Assembly: GCA_021018815.1 (NCBI GenBank)
Contig: JAITYX010000004.1
Coordinates: 1,427,501 to 1,491,500, forward strand
Length of the DNA stretch: 64,000 bases
Source of the DNA: Talinum fruticosum
Lineage: Eukaryota; Streptophyta; Magnoliopsida; Caryophyllales; Talinaceae
Reading direction: 5' to 3'
The position numbers and the translations under genes were made by a program. The notes under the pieces were generated by a model that worked only from the letters and a program-made list of their open reading frames with translations, did no database searches and was not told where the DNA came from. This document shows, one piece after another, positions 36,118 through 46,809 of this stretch. The stretch's first letter is position 1, and the number at the start of each line of letters is the position of its first letter.

Positions 36118-37406
36118 GTAATTAATAGTTGTAATATTTTATAAGTTAGATAATGATTCATATTTATAATAAGACACATCTTAAATATTTTATTTAAATT
36201 AAACTTAATATGCTATAAAACTTTAAATTATAAATAATATGCAACAGTTACTTAACAAAATGATAAAATAATATCGTAATCCGATCGAAGACATAAATAA
36301 AATTATATATAAACAGATAATTTATACAAATTATAAACTGTAACATCATTGTAATCTTAAATTGAATTATTTTTTAAACTCGTTATATAATAATATAATT
36401 TTAAATTAAGAGAAGATATTTAAAAGAGATACAGACAAAATAAATATTATTTTGCTTATTAATTATACCAATATTTTATGTCTTATAAATATTTATATTT
36501 CTTTGCAGCCTACAGACTTAGAGCTAAATATAGCTAAATAAAACAGGACAGACGTATATCTACAATAGTCTTGAATATAAATGAAACAAAAAATAAATAC
36601 TAAACAAGTTACAATGACAAATGACCATGAGAAGTAAACACTACTTACGTAACTAGATGAGCTCTAAACTCAGAAAGTTGCAAGATTATATCTCGTTAAT
36701 CTTCTAAATTTCCTTTTTCTAAGAAGACATTAAACTTAACAGGCTTGTTAATCTTCTTGCAAATTTGGGCCAGGGTGATCGTAGCACCTCAAGACTAATT
36801 AAGGTCCCCAAACGACCAACATCTATGATAGGCTTCAAGGTCCCAAGACAACCCAGATCTACGATAAACTTCTAAATCTCGAAAACCAAAAAATATTTAC
36901 CCATTACATCTGAATCGACCTTTTCTACTTTCTTATTTGTTTATTTTAATATGTTTTGAGTTAAATTGTCGCTGGGTGCAACGTTTCCGACAGCTCAAGT
37001 TGAAAGAAGAATTAATATGTCAAGTTGAGTTGTAGCTGAGTATGACGTTTCCGACAGCTCGAGTTGAAAGAAGAATTAGGTTACCGAGAGAGAAGGGACT
37101 TCCTGCAGCTGAAGTAACAATATGGAGCATTGAATTTTATGTTCTAACATATACTAGTTGAAGTAACTATATGTACGATTTCTTTGTTGATCTAAACGGC
37201 AAGACACTGCCCTTGTCATTTATTCCCGGCCAACTGCATATAAAAAACCCATGCATTAAGGAAATTACCATTAATAGAAAGTTACACCTCTAGTCTAACC
37301 CAACAGCATAAGAAAATCAACTGAGTCAATCATTTTCTATCACAACCCCTCTGGAACCAATACTACATCAGGGATACATGTGGCTAGCCACTGTACCCAC
37401 TTCCAG
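35394..37406. other. AT-rich intergenic region
   Basis: No gene. It includes the (CT)n(AT)n tract at 36031-36114. A short imperfect duplication lies around 36965-37075 (ACGTTTCCGACAGCTC, then GAGTTGAAAGAAGAATTA-like copies). From about 37230 it is the 3' flank of the LEA gene. Confidence 0.5.
36031..36114. repeat. (TC)n(TA)n compound microsatellite
   Basis: About 51 bp of TC runs directly into about 33 bp of TA. It is a simple dinucleotide expansion; the frame across it is meaningless. Confidence 0.95.
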
Positions 37407-37883
37407 TTAAGCCAGTGTTGGTCCCTCCCCGGCATGAGTATTATGAGCCGTGGTCGTTCTAGTTGAGCCAGTCCCCGTCCCCCTCCCGATGGGGTGGGAC
37501 CCGACCGCCGTTCCCTCCTCCACGTACCCACCAGCCGGCTCCCCTGTCCCATGCCCCGGCAGGGCGGACATCTGGTGGGCCCCGGTAGGGTGGCCTGTGG
37601 CTCCTGTGGTGGAGTGGGAGTAGTGAGGGGAGTCCGTGGCGGTGGCGGCGTGCTTCTGGGTGGCATGCTGAGAGTAGGCCTCCTGCTTACGGAGCTCGGC
37701 CTCGGCAATACGGTCCTCCTTGCGCTCGGTGGCTAATTGCTTCTCGTAGTCGTCGTGAGCCCTTAACTTATCCACCTTCTCTTGGGCGGTGGCCTTTGTC
37801 TTCTCCATGCCGGACTTGGCCGACGCCGCTATGTTCGACGCCGTCTCCTTCACCGACTCCACCACCTTCTTCCCTGTCTGCAT
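37407..37883 (-). CDS. LEA46: Group LEA_1 late embryogenesis abundant protein, long form
   Basis: A single exon of 158 aa, the size of Arabidopsis LEA46/LEA4-5. The N-terminal 75 residues are the LEA_1 (PF03760) helix-forming block ([20 protein letters not shown], then [22 protein letters not shown]). The tail is Gly/His/Thr-rich and disordered ([20 protein letters not shown]). No signal peptide, no cysteine. Such proteins are hydrophilic chaperone-like protectants made in seeds and under water loss. It is GC-rich compared with its AT-rich surroundings, as is common for LEA genes. A second LEA_1 gene lies 2.5 kb upstream on the same strand. ACGT elements upstream fit ABA control. The 122-aa frame overlapping it is a shadow. 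Confidence 0.93.
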   Translation of the reverse strand: MQTGKKVVESVKETASNIAASAKSGMEKTKATAQEKVDKLRAHDDYEKQLATERKEDRIAEAELRKQEAYSQHATQKHAATATDSPHYSHSTTGATGHPTGAHQMSALPGHGTGEPAGGYVEEGTAVGSHPIGRGTGTGSTRTTTAHNTHAGEGPTLA

Positions 37884-38007
37884 CTCTCCTTAGTTTTCTT
37901 TTGTCTGATTTCCGAGGGATAGTCTCTCCTAACTTAATCAAATAGCCAGTCTCTCCCTTTTGTGCTGGGCCTGTGTATTTTGGCTGTCCCTGGTTTAGCT
38001 TCGGGGG

Positions 38008-38015
38008 TTAAATAA
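38008..38015 (-). promoter_or_regulatory. TATA-like box of the long LEA_1 gene
   Basis: TTATTTAA on the minus strand, about 125 bp before the ATG. Weak consensus, chosen by position. Confidence 0.35.
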
Positions 38016-38238
38016 GTTATTTGGCGTGGTGGGAGCAGGAGACGTGGAGGAAATAGGAGAGAGATAAGTGGATGGTGCGACGCGTGTTAGAAAAGAAGGA
38101 AAAAGAGCGGATAGCTACTAAAGACGGTTATGGTGATGGTTGAGATCAAAGCAGGAAGGTAATGGCTGTTATGGCGGCGATGGGTGCGGTTTTATCCGAA
38201 TCCGCATACGTGTTGGTTTCGGGTGAACCCGATACGAG

Positions 38239-38245
38239 ACGTGGC
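38239..38245 (+). promoter_or_regulatory. ABRE-like ACGTGGC element
   Basis: ACGTGGC is the classical ABA-response core, about 355 bp upstream of the LEA_1 ATG. A second ACGTGG lies at 38042-38047. Both fit ABA/drought control by bZIP factors; binding itself is inferred. Confidence 0.5.
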
Positions 38246-38421
38246 GCATGAAGCCGGCTTGCATGATAAGTTTTGTGTTACGAAGTAAATTGGTAAAATT
38301 TTATACGACTATTAATCAATTTCCAGGAGCACACAATAAATAATAATTTCTAGATTTATTAAAGTTTATGTGGATCCTACATATCATCGTAATTTAGACA
38401 GATTTGGACCTAGCTCGCAAG

Positions 38422-38902
38422 CAGAGGCGTAAACGAACCGAGCAGGCTCGTTGAGCGTTCGAGCTCGGGCTGATCAAAGCTCGGTTTGAATTCAAGTCAA
38501 ATCGAATCTGAACCGGATCAAAGTAATACTGAGATAAGTCCGAGCTCAACAAGGCTTAGCTTAACTCGGCTCGGTTAAACTCGATGTAGGCTAAATAATT
38601 TTTTTTCCTAAAAATACTTGTGTGGAGAGTATAAAATTATCTCTAAAATTACCAAATTTTATTTAAACTCTTATTTTTATAATCATATACAAAAATATAG
38701 AATTTAACTTTGATTATAAACATAAATTTAAAAATATTTTAAGAAAATTTTTATAAAAAAACCAAGCCGAGCCCGAGCTCGAGCCGAGCCATCCAGCCAA
38801 GTCCAAACCTAAACTTCGAAACCTCGGCCAGCTTCGAGCCGAGTCCAAACCAAGCTAAATTATAACCGAACCAAGTCTGAGCCCAGCTCGTTTACCGCCC
38901 TA
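38422..38902. mobile_element. hAT-type MITE (481 bp) with 8-bp target duplication
   Basis: Ends: CAGAGGCGTAAACGA on the left and, reverse-complemented, TAGGGCGGTAAACGA on the right. Flanking octamers are CTCGCAAG (38414-38421) and CTAGCAAG (38903-38910), one mismatch, as expected for hAT. The arms are rich in GAGCTCGGGCTCG-type motifs and can pair. The centre is AT-rich and no transposase is present. It lies between the two LEA_1 genes. Confidence 0.8.
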
Positions 38903-38910
38903 CTAGCAAG

Positions 38911-40416
38911 TAAAGATTGCAGAAAATAAAGATGTGATTTTATAGTAACTTGGGTGATAGGTCATATTTATTTATGTCTCTCTTTTTTCCTTTTATTTAG
39001 TATTTGCTTGTTGTAGTTTTTGACTAATAAAGTCTTAAATTCTTTAAACTTTTAGCTAAATAGTAGTCGAAAAAGTAGCACAATACTGTCGATAAATTGA
39101 ACAGATCGACTTCATCATCAGTACATGTAAAACATGTAAATCAACCAACTCAACCTAAATGGTTGATTTCTGTAATTGCAAATGTGAATGGTTTCCAATT
39201 TTAAATTTAGTCGCATGTTTGACCTAATTTTTAAAAAAATATTTTTTTAAAAAAATATTTTTAAAAAATTATTTTTGACGAAAAATTTGAAACATTTGAC
39301 CTAAATTTTATATAAAATTTATTTGGTCAAGATTTTTACAAATATAAAAATAAGATAGAGATAACACAAATTAAGAGAAAGAGAAAGGAGAGAGAGGAGA
39401 GAGAAAAATACAGAGTTTTTTCATAAATTAGAAACAGAAACAACTATTTGCTATTTCATTCATTGAGAAGTTTTTTTTTCAAAATCGTTTTCAAAAAATA
39501 GTTTTAATTTTTTTAAGAATTAATATTTGGCCTAACTTCTGTTTTTAAAATTTAAAAATAATTTTAAAATATAGGCCAAACACCCACTTACTATAGTTCA
39601 TTAAATCAACTAATTATTTACCTTTCAACTTTAAATTTTATTTACCTTCAACTTAAAATCTCATAACTTTTCAAAATTTTTGTTCATTATGGCTGAAATT
39701 AACAAATTTTTCATCCTAATTAATTTTAACAAACAATAAAACCATTCTCTAAAATTGTATACATGCTCAAAGTCTCAAAACCTCAATTATATTTTCGGAT
39801 TGGCAGTCTTGTTTTATCAATATCAAACAAAATATTTTTATAGCAAAACGTCTTATTTTATTAAAGATTACACACGCCTGCATTATCTGCTCATATGGTT
39901 CCCATGAATGGTTCCACACTTCCACGCAGGGGCGGGGGTCAGTGGGTCAACTGACCCCCTCTAAAAAAAAATGAAACTTTTATATAACAAAGACTAATGA
40001 AAAAATGTAACTAGATGAATTGATAAAATCCTTAGTATTCAAAAGAGAGGTTACAATTTAAAGCCTCTTGTAAGCAATTTTTTTTTTTTATTTAACTTAT
40101 TTCGACTCCCTTGCGTAAATTTCTGAATTCGCCAAGTAATATAAAATTGACTCATATCCCATCGTATAATTATCTTAAATATTTAAATTTCAATTATTGT
40201 CTTAAATATTTAAATTTCAATTATTGGATCATACATTTCATATTTGAAGATGAAGGGTAACATCAATATAACCAAACTACAACATTAAAACTTATTCATA
40301 AGACCATATAGATCACCAGCAATAAAAAGTTTGCCAGCTCTTAAGATAGTAGCAGTACAAGACCTGGAGTAGACATAAAGAGAAACTAAAAACAGAAAAC
40401 AAGACGAAAGAAGTAA
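38911..40416. other. Spacer between the LEA_1 genes
   Basis: AT-rich, no gene. 39213-39585 may be another MITE: GCATGTTTGACCTA at the left and, reverse-complemented, GGGTGTTTGGCCTA at the right, with TTTTAAAA following both. No clear target duplication was found. A 23-bp duplication (TCTTAAATATTTAAATTTCA plus ATT) occurs around 40171-40225. Confidence 0.45.
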
Positions 40417-40668
40417 CTAAAAGGTTTGGTTGGCTCGGGAGGCGGCAGAGTTAACCTGCCTCTGCTCAGCATTATGCTCATGGGCTTCCTGCTTGCGCAG
40501 CTCTGCATCGGCCTTGCGCTCCTCCTTGCGCTGGGTGGCCATGTCCTTCTCCAGCTCGTCGTGCGCCCTCATCTTGTCCACCTTCTCCCCCATCGTCGCC
40601 TTCGCCTTCTCTGTTCCCGACTTCGCCGACGCCGCTGCGTTCGAGGCTTTCTCCTTCATCCACTCCAT
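40417..40668 (-). CDS. Group LEA_1 protein, short form (83 aa)
   Basis: A single exon consisting almost wholly of the LEA_1 helical block (MKEKASNAAASAKSGTEKAK, then DKMRAHDELEKDMATQRKEE, then [18 protein letters not shown]), with a 12-residue tail. It lacks the Gly/His-rich tail of its 158-aa neighbour and resembles the small LEA18/LEA6 type. Hydrophilic, no cysteine, no signal peptide, so probably cytosolic or nuclear. The ATG follows a purine-poor leader, and a TATA box and G-box lie at the expected distances. The antisense 93-100 aa frames are shadows of its GC-rich codons. Confidence 0.9.
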   Translation of the reverse strand: MEWMKEKASNAAASAKSGTEKAKATMGEKVDKMRAHDELEKDMATQRKEERKADAELRKQEAHEHNAEQRQVNSAASRANQTF

Positions 40669-40777
40669 TCTCTCTCTGATCTCCTCCCACCTGTCCTGGA
40701 TGATTGATTGGTTTGAGTATGCGGTTGCTTAGCTTCCTGAGTTTGATGTCGGAGGAGGAAGAATAGCTTGTTGAGTT

Positions 40778-40785
40778 TATATAAG
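40778..40785 (-). promoter_or_regulatory. TATA box of the short LEA_1 gene
   Basis: TTATATAA on the minus strand, about 110 bp before the ATG at 40668. Confidence 0.6.
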
Positions 40786-40810
40786 GGTCGTACCATTACG
40801 GAGATGGTGA

Positions 40811-40816
40811 CACGTG
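40811..40816. promoter_or_regulatory. G-box/ABRE CACGTG of the short LEA_1 gene
   Basis: The palindrome CACGTG (in GACACGTGGG) lies about 26 bp upstream of the TATA box, a typical place for ABA/light bZIP or bHLH sites. A weaker ACACGTT follows near 40852. Confidence 0.6.
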
Positions 40817-42239
40817 GGAGAATGTGTGTGATGTGGAAACCCTGGAGTTGGACACGTTTTGACGCTAGTTTAGCCTTGGTGTCTCGTCTTTGGGTTGATG
40901 AGTCATGAGCGATTTTTTTGTCATTTTTTCGGCCCAGCCCAAAGTAGGCCCATTTAAACCATATGCTTTTTATCTATTTGTGATAAGGTCATCAGGGCTT
41001 ATCCAATATTAGCACCAGTACTGGATTTCTATTTTGGAACAAACCAACCATAATTAGATTAATACATAATAAAAATAAGCGAATTTGCAACCCTATCTTG
41101 AAATACACACTTTTGTAAATTTATTTAAACTATTTCATCTTTTTTAAAATTTTCACCATTCGTTTCCATTTAGGTTTCATAAATTTTTTAAAAAAATATT
41201 TAGATAATTTGGTTATTTTATAGATATGGACCCAAACCATGCTAAAAGCTTTTTTATTAAAAAAATAAAAATTAGGTTGAAATATGAAGAAAAACACAAA
41301 TTTAGATAAGATGCTTAAGTCTTCCAACCTCATTACACATGGATTGTTTGCTAATCCTTTTCCTCTTTTATAAATGTATTTTTATGTGACCTGATCTATT
41401 ATACTTAATGACATTTGATCTCGACAATCATGCTTTAGATTGAGTAAAAGCTTGTTAAAATATTTTTTCAATGATCGCTAATAATATTTAATAAACTATT
41501 GTAAGCATCCAGTGACACTTAATTACAAATTAAATACCATAAAATTTAAAAATAGACACTCTTATTTAAAAGTTTTAAATTTACTAAAAACATTACGTAT
41601 TCAAATTTAGATTTATAAAAAACAAAAAAAAACAGGAAAAAAGATGAGATAGTGAAGGCATTAGAGATGGTATTTTGGGGTGTGATGTTAAAACTTGAGA
41701 TGATACCGTACACAAGAACTTGTTAGATACGTCGTGTACATATACTGTATCCCGTGGAACGTGGCTGTGGGGCTGAGCGTCTATAACCACACAATAAAAC
41801 ACGTAGCTACACAAATGGAGCGACAAAACACCATCAGAAACACAGCGTATTCTGCTTTACACCACAAATTAAAACAAATTAACCCCTTTTATTTCTTTCA
41901 ACCATTCCACTTGCACTGAGAGAGAGAGAGAGAGATGGCCTAAAAATGCTTCCCACTTTACATTATTCTTTTTAAAAAGAAAACAATTTAAGGGGGCCGC
42001 TTGCCAATTTTCTCCACACATTCCAGCGCCTCAAACCATGCTCAGATATTTCCAAACTTAGACAAGCAATCTCATCCGTACAAGTTGATCATGAGATCAA
42101 TGGCCAGGCCGTGACAACCAACGGTACAGATGGCTTCAGGTGTAGGACTTGATCACTGGACTCCCTCACAAGATTTCATCTTCCAATCACATTACGCCAC
42201 GTGTTCATCCGTATTTTTTTAATATGCGCGTGGGAGCCC
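40817..42239. other. Divergent promoter region between short LEA_1 and FAD2
   Basis: No gene. AT-rich apart from the ends. It carries ACGT-type motifs, (GA)n at about 41920-41934, and the CACGTG at 42198. Confidence 0.45.
42198..42203. promoter_or_regulatory. G-box CACGTG upstream of the FAD2 leader exon
   Basis: GCCACGTGTTC lies about 50 bp before the presumed FAD2 transcription start. G-boxes are known in FAD2 promoters of oil crops; its activity here is inferred. Confidence 0.45.
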
Positions 42240-42399
42240 ACCTGTAGGACGGAAAAACAGAGCTTAAAATCCCTACCCTCTCTAGTCGCTGGCCAGCCAA
42301 GAGAAGGCCGAGCACAACGGCCTCACAAACTAGAGAGAGCGAGAGAGAGAAGCCCAGAAGAAGCAGAAAATCAACATCATTATCTCCAATCTCTCTCAG
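42240..42399 (+). other. FAD2: Presumed FAD2 5'-UTR exon
   Basis: A purine-rich leader-like segment ends at CTCTCTCAG|gtgcac, a good donor. FAD2 genes characteristically have one intron in the 5' UTR, with an acceptor a few bases before the ATG; here ...TGTTTCAG|TTGAAGGTACC ATGG is found at 46798. The 5' end is not defined by sequence. Confidence 0.5.
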
Positions 42400-42546
42400 G
42401 TGCACGCACTCTCCCTTCACTCTCTCTCTTCAAACTCCATTGCTTAAAAATGCATGCCAGATGAAGATTCATTCATTCTGCATTTTCAGATCTCATTTCT
42501 TGACGATTTTCTGCTTCGATGAAATGTCATATACTCTGATTGATTG

Positions 42547-42582
<36 letters not shown>

Positions 42583-45500
42583 CTTCCGAAATATAGATCT
42601 GGCTTTAGATTCGTCGTCATTCCTTTGAATCAGATTCATGATTGTTTATTGTTGCTTGAATTGATTTTTCGTTTTTTAAATTTTTTTCGAGTTTTAGATT
42701 TTCCGACTGTTCGTGGCCAAATATTTTTGTGATCGTCATTTTTTGATTCTTAATGAGGATCGATTATAGGCTAATTGAGTGTTCTGGCGAAATGTGGTGA
42801 CAGAAAATCGGATCTGATGAGATATTTGGCGATTTTCGTGATGTTTTTGGTGTAATGAGTAATGACACCATTTTCTGTTCTCTGTCTCCTCTCCCTGCAC
42901 GGGTTTCATTGCTTTTTTGAAAAATATTCCATAAATACTCACCAAGAATACTAAATTTGTATAAGCAAATGCTCAAATTGGCCATATTAAAAGCTTAAAA
43001 CAAGTGGCAATGATGCTTATAGTGGTAATATGCTAGCGAGTGAGTCATTGAATATATAGGTTCTTGAACGAAGAAAAATTCAACGCATTTACTACTCATC
43101 GGAATTCAAAAATTGTCTTTGTTAGCATTGAATAGAATTCTCCCTTTCAAAACAGCTTCTTTCATTCCATAATACTTATGATTTTTTAATTTATAAAAAA
43201 ATATAAATTTATGATAAAATTTATGTTAAAAAATCGCCTTACCTTCCAAGGATTTAATGCATAATTAATTAATGTCATAACAATATATTATTTATTTCAT
43301 AATATGTATCACTTTCACTCTTTTCACAATCTTATTTTAATATTTTTTAAAATTTAGAGTATATGTCTTTTTACTATTTTAATAATATATTAATAATTAA
43401 TTTATAAAATTTATTCATATTAATTACTATTTTTATTAATTTTCTTATTTCTAAAAATAATTTGATTTTGCAATACATTTTTTATGAATTTTATGTCTTT
43501 ATGATGTTTGTGAAAAGAATGAAATATTTTATTTTATTTTATTTTTTAAAAAAGGAAAGTAATGACTCAGAGGTTTGTTCAGATTTGGTTTTCTGTTTGA
43601 CTAAAACAGTGGTACGGGGAAATATCTGATTTGCCTGTGACCATTGAGGAGGACTTAATTGAGTGTTTTGTTTATTAGTACTATTTGATTGTGACATAAT
43701 TGGGCGATCTAATAAATGATGTCTAGTAATGGCGTCCCCTTTTCGCTCCGGCAACACAACTTTCGTCTCCTTTTCTCTCTCATAAAATTAGGAGGACGAA
43801 GGGACTTGCTTTACTATTTTCAACCTCAGAAAAGGAGCAAGGCGTCGCAAAAGGTGAGGTGGATTTGGTCCATTTTTGAGAGGCATAGTATCCTGAAATA
43901 ACGAGATTGTCGCTTTTGTCCGCGCATGTGCCTTCTGATTCTGTAAATCCAAGTTTTCCTTTCCTTTTGTCTTTCTATAATTTAATTGAGGTACCTGGTA
44001 TACAGACACTGACTTGCACCTTATTTTTTGGATTTTTAATTTTTTTGTTTTGCAAACTTTTATTTTTTCATTACCAAAATCCATGACCATTACATGCCCA
44101 CCATTGTCTCCGGCAAAACCTTTTACAGCATAACAGATCAATTACTCTTTCTGTTTTTCAATATATGTCAATTTAACTAATTTTTTCGTTTCATAAAAGT
44201 TATCGCTTTACATAAATAATGGTATATTACTTACTAGTTTTTTAATTTTATTCTTTTTAATTTTTTTTATTTTTAAAATTTTATCGTTTTCAGTATATAA
44301 TATCCCAATAGAGAGAACATATAGTGATAAGAAAATTAGGGAGGAGACTGAAAAAGGGAGTTGTAATTTTCCTGAAAATAGAAGGATATATTAGATATTT
44401 TATTATGTAACTAACTTTTTTTATCTATTTTAATTTTTCCTTATTCTTTTAAAACGACGGGGATTTTAGAACGATGGGAGTATATTTTATCCAATATGTT
44501 TTTCATTCCTTTTTGCCCCAATCTCAAAATAAGTGAAAAAATTTGAAAGCAATACTTTAGATCTCTCTTATACATCATTTTCTCAATTGAATACAAATAA
44601 GTTGAAATTATAATTTTTTCCCTTTTCTTTCTGAACCTCTATAAACTTTATTCACTCCTTTTTAATAAAAAAATTAATCTGGTTGTGGCCCAAATGTGGT
44701 TTCTCAATACTTTCTTGGTGTTCACTCACCATTCAGAGCGACAAATATTTTTTGAAATGGAAGGAGTAGACTATTACCCAGATCAGAATAATTGTCAAAA
44801 ATCTGAACTTCCATGGAGATGAAAAGAATATACGAATTGGACAATAATCTGTCAAATAAATTAAATGGGGCAAAATGTGAACATTTGGCTTACTCTGTAT
44901 TTATTCTACCCAAGTTTGCTTTGCTGTATGCTTGCCGACGTTTTCCACGCATGAAGGCGACTATGAAGACAACATTGAGTGGAGTTTTGGTGGTTCACAT
45001 ATCAGGACCAAGGAAAAAAGATGGAGGCGGGGTGAGTGGAGTTTTATTTATGTGATAGATTTTGATTGTTCTAGTTAGTAGTGGCCCAACGGTGTAGAGG
45101 CAGATTCTTAGTAAAGAAATGGTTGTCATTAGTTGCGGTTGCTGTGCATATGGTTAGGCATATGGAACTGTCATCCCAGAGTGATCCCATCGCTAATTTT
45201 GCACGTTTCCTATTTGCACTGAAAGAGTCAATTTGTTTGTGAGTAGTATTAGACTACTCGGACTCAGTTGTCGAGCGTCCGACACAGATGTCATGTCGAA
45301 CTCAACAATTTTTTAGATATTTTTGTACATTCTGGGTGTTAAATGAAGTGTCAAATATTAATACGATCATACCCATATTCAAGTGTAGAGTGTTCGACAC
45401 AAATATTTAAAATAAATCGAAGAGTCCAAGAAACATAAATATTACATCATGCATTGGTTGAATTGTTAGTTTCAGGCTCCAAGATGGTATGCAATATGCA

Positions 45501-46798
45501 TGCACCACAACCACCTCCCTAAAATACAGCGAACTAGGCAGTAAATTCCAATTTCATATTTGGGTGGGCTCTACTTGAAAAATCCCTTAACGTTTTATTC
45601 ATTTCCATGAAAAGGACAAAGTTAATGGGCTCTTTGGGGGCCTCCCCATTGAGGTGACTTGGAGGAAGTGATGGATATAGGTATAGATTTGTAAAATTAG
45701 GACAAATTTGATTACTTGGAATTCTAGTTAGGAAACTCGGCAAATTTGATTTGATGTATTTTTCCTTCAGTGATGTAACCCACTCACTAAGATGGTTTTA
45801 GTTGAGTGGTTGTAATTTTACTTTGTGTGCACAAATTTGTTCACGGAGCCAAGCATACCAACTTTTCTACTTATTTCTTCGTTAGGTCAAATATGCTTTC
45901 TGGAAATATTCTCTTTATATACGCACACATTATGATAACTATGTCGTCTATGTACTTTTAGTACTATGGTGGGTTCAAGTTTTTGCGCTACTATTGAATC
46001 TCAAAAATGTTATTTCTATTATATCCTAAATTTTTGACAATTGCAGTGGCAATGAATGATATGTTTGTGATAGTCTTTTATGTCGCAAAGTTAGGACCAA
46101 TATGCCTATGATGACTGACTATTACTATGCATGGATGGATGGTGAACTGATTTTGGTTGGTTGATAAAGTTGCTTATCCAACCCAGCTGCACAATATGAC
46201 ATCAGATATGAGACTATGAAACTAAGGATGTTGATTGTTGTTAGATGCTGATAATGCTTTTCCCTTTTCTTTTCCTTGAGACTATTGGATTCTCTGCCCA
46301 TTCTATTAATTAATTGGGCCTTTTCCTGTTTTGGTGGAGAACATTGCATGATCCATGTGTCATTATTAATTTGGTTCCCTTTCCAGGGCCCATTGTTGAT
46401 TTTCCCTTCTAATGAAAAGCGAGCTTGTAATGTGCTTATTTTTTTATATGAATACGCATTGTTTCCTTTTATGCCCGAGCATTGTGATAGAGTTTTAGGA
46501 ACGAGTGGTGTTTGGTATCCTTATTCTGTTTATATTTACAAGTGTCATTTACTTGGTGAGGTGCCTTCTTTTATGTAAATGCTTGGCGTGGTATAAGTGA
46601 GGGTTGAGCCCTCTCTTCCATGATTTTCTTGACATGATATTAGAGCTTTTCTGGATTGTTTTGCTTAAAGATTTGGTGATTCACTGATCGTTAAATATCT
46701 TTCTTTCCCCAATTCTGAAACAGAGGACATGCCTTATCATGCTTGTTTTAGATTGTCATTTTTTAACTGAGATTAACCCCTGAATATTTGTGTTTCAG
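42400..46798 (+). other. Presumed FAD2 leader intron (about 4.4 kb)
   Basis: Bounded by GT at 42400 and CAG at 46796-46798. Contents: a (CT)n tract (about 42549-42580), T-rich DNA, a Stowaway-type MITE cluster at 44143-44769, and a GACACxxATGTC-type patch at about 45260-45420 of a kind common in plant repeats. No coding region is evident; frames at 43788-44141, 44813-45055 and 46276-46578 have no domain. Confidence 0.5.
44143..44769. mobile_element. Stowaway-type MITE cluster in the FAD2 leader intron
   Basis: One left end, TACTCTTTCTGTTTTTCAAT (44143), faces two right ends: ACGATGGGAGTA (44471-44482) and GAAATGGAAGGAGTA (about 44755-44769). TA dinucleotides flank each, as in Tc1/Mariner MITEs. 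Pairing with the far end matches better over about 28 bp, suggesting a nested insertion. The AATTTAACTAATTTTTTCGTTTCATAA interior recurs at 57.2 kb in a related copy. Confidence 0.55.
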
Positions 46799-46809
46799 TT
46801 GAAGGTACC

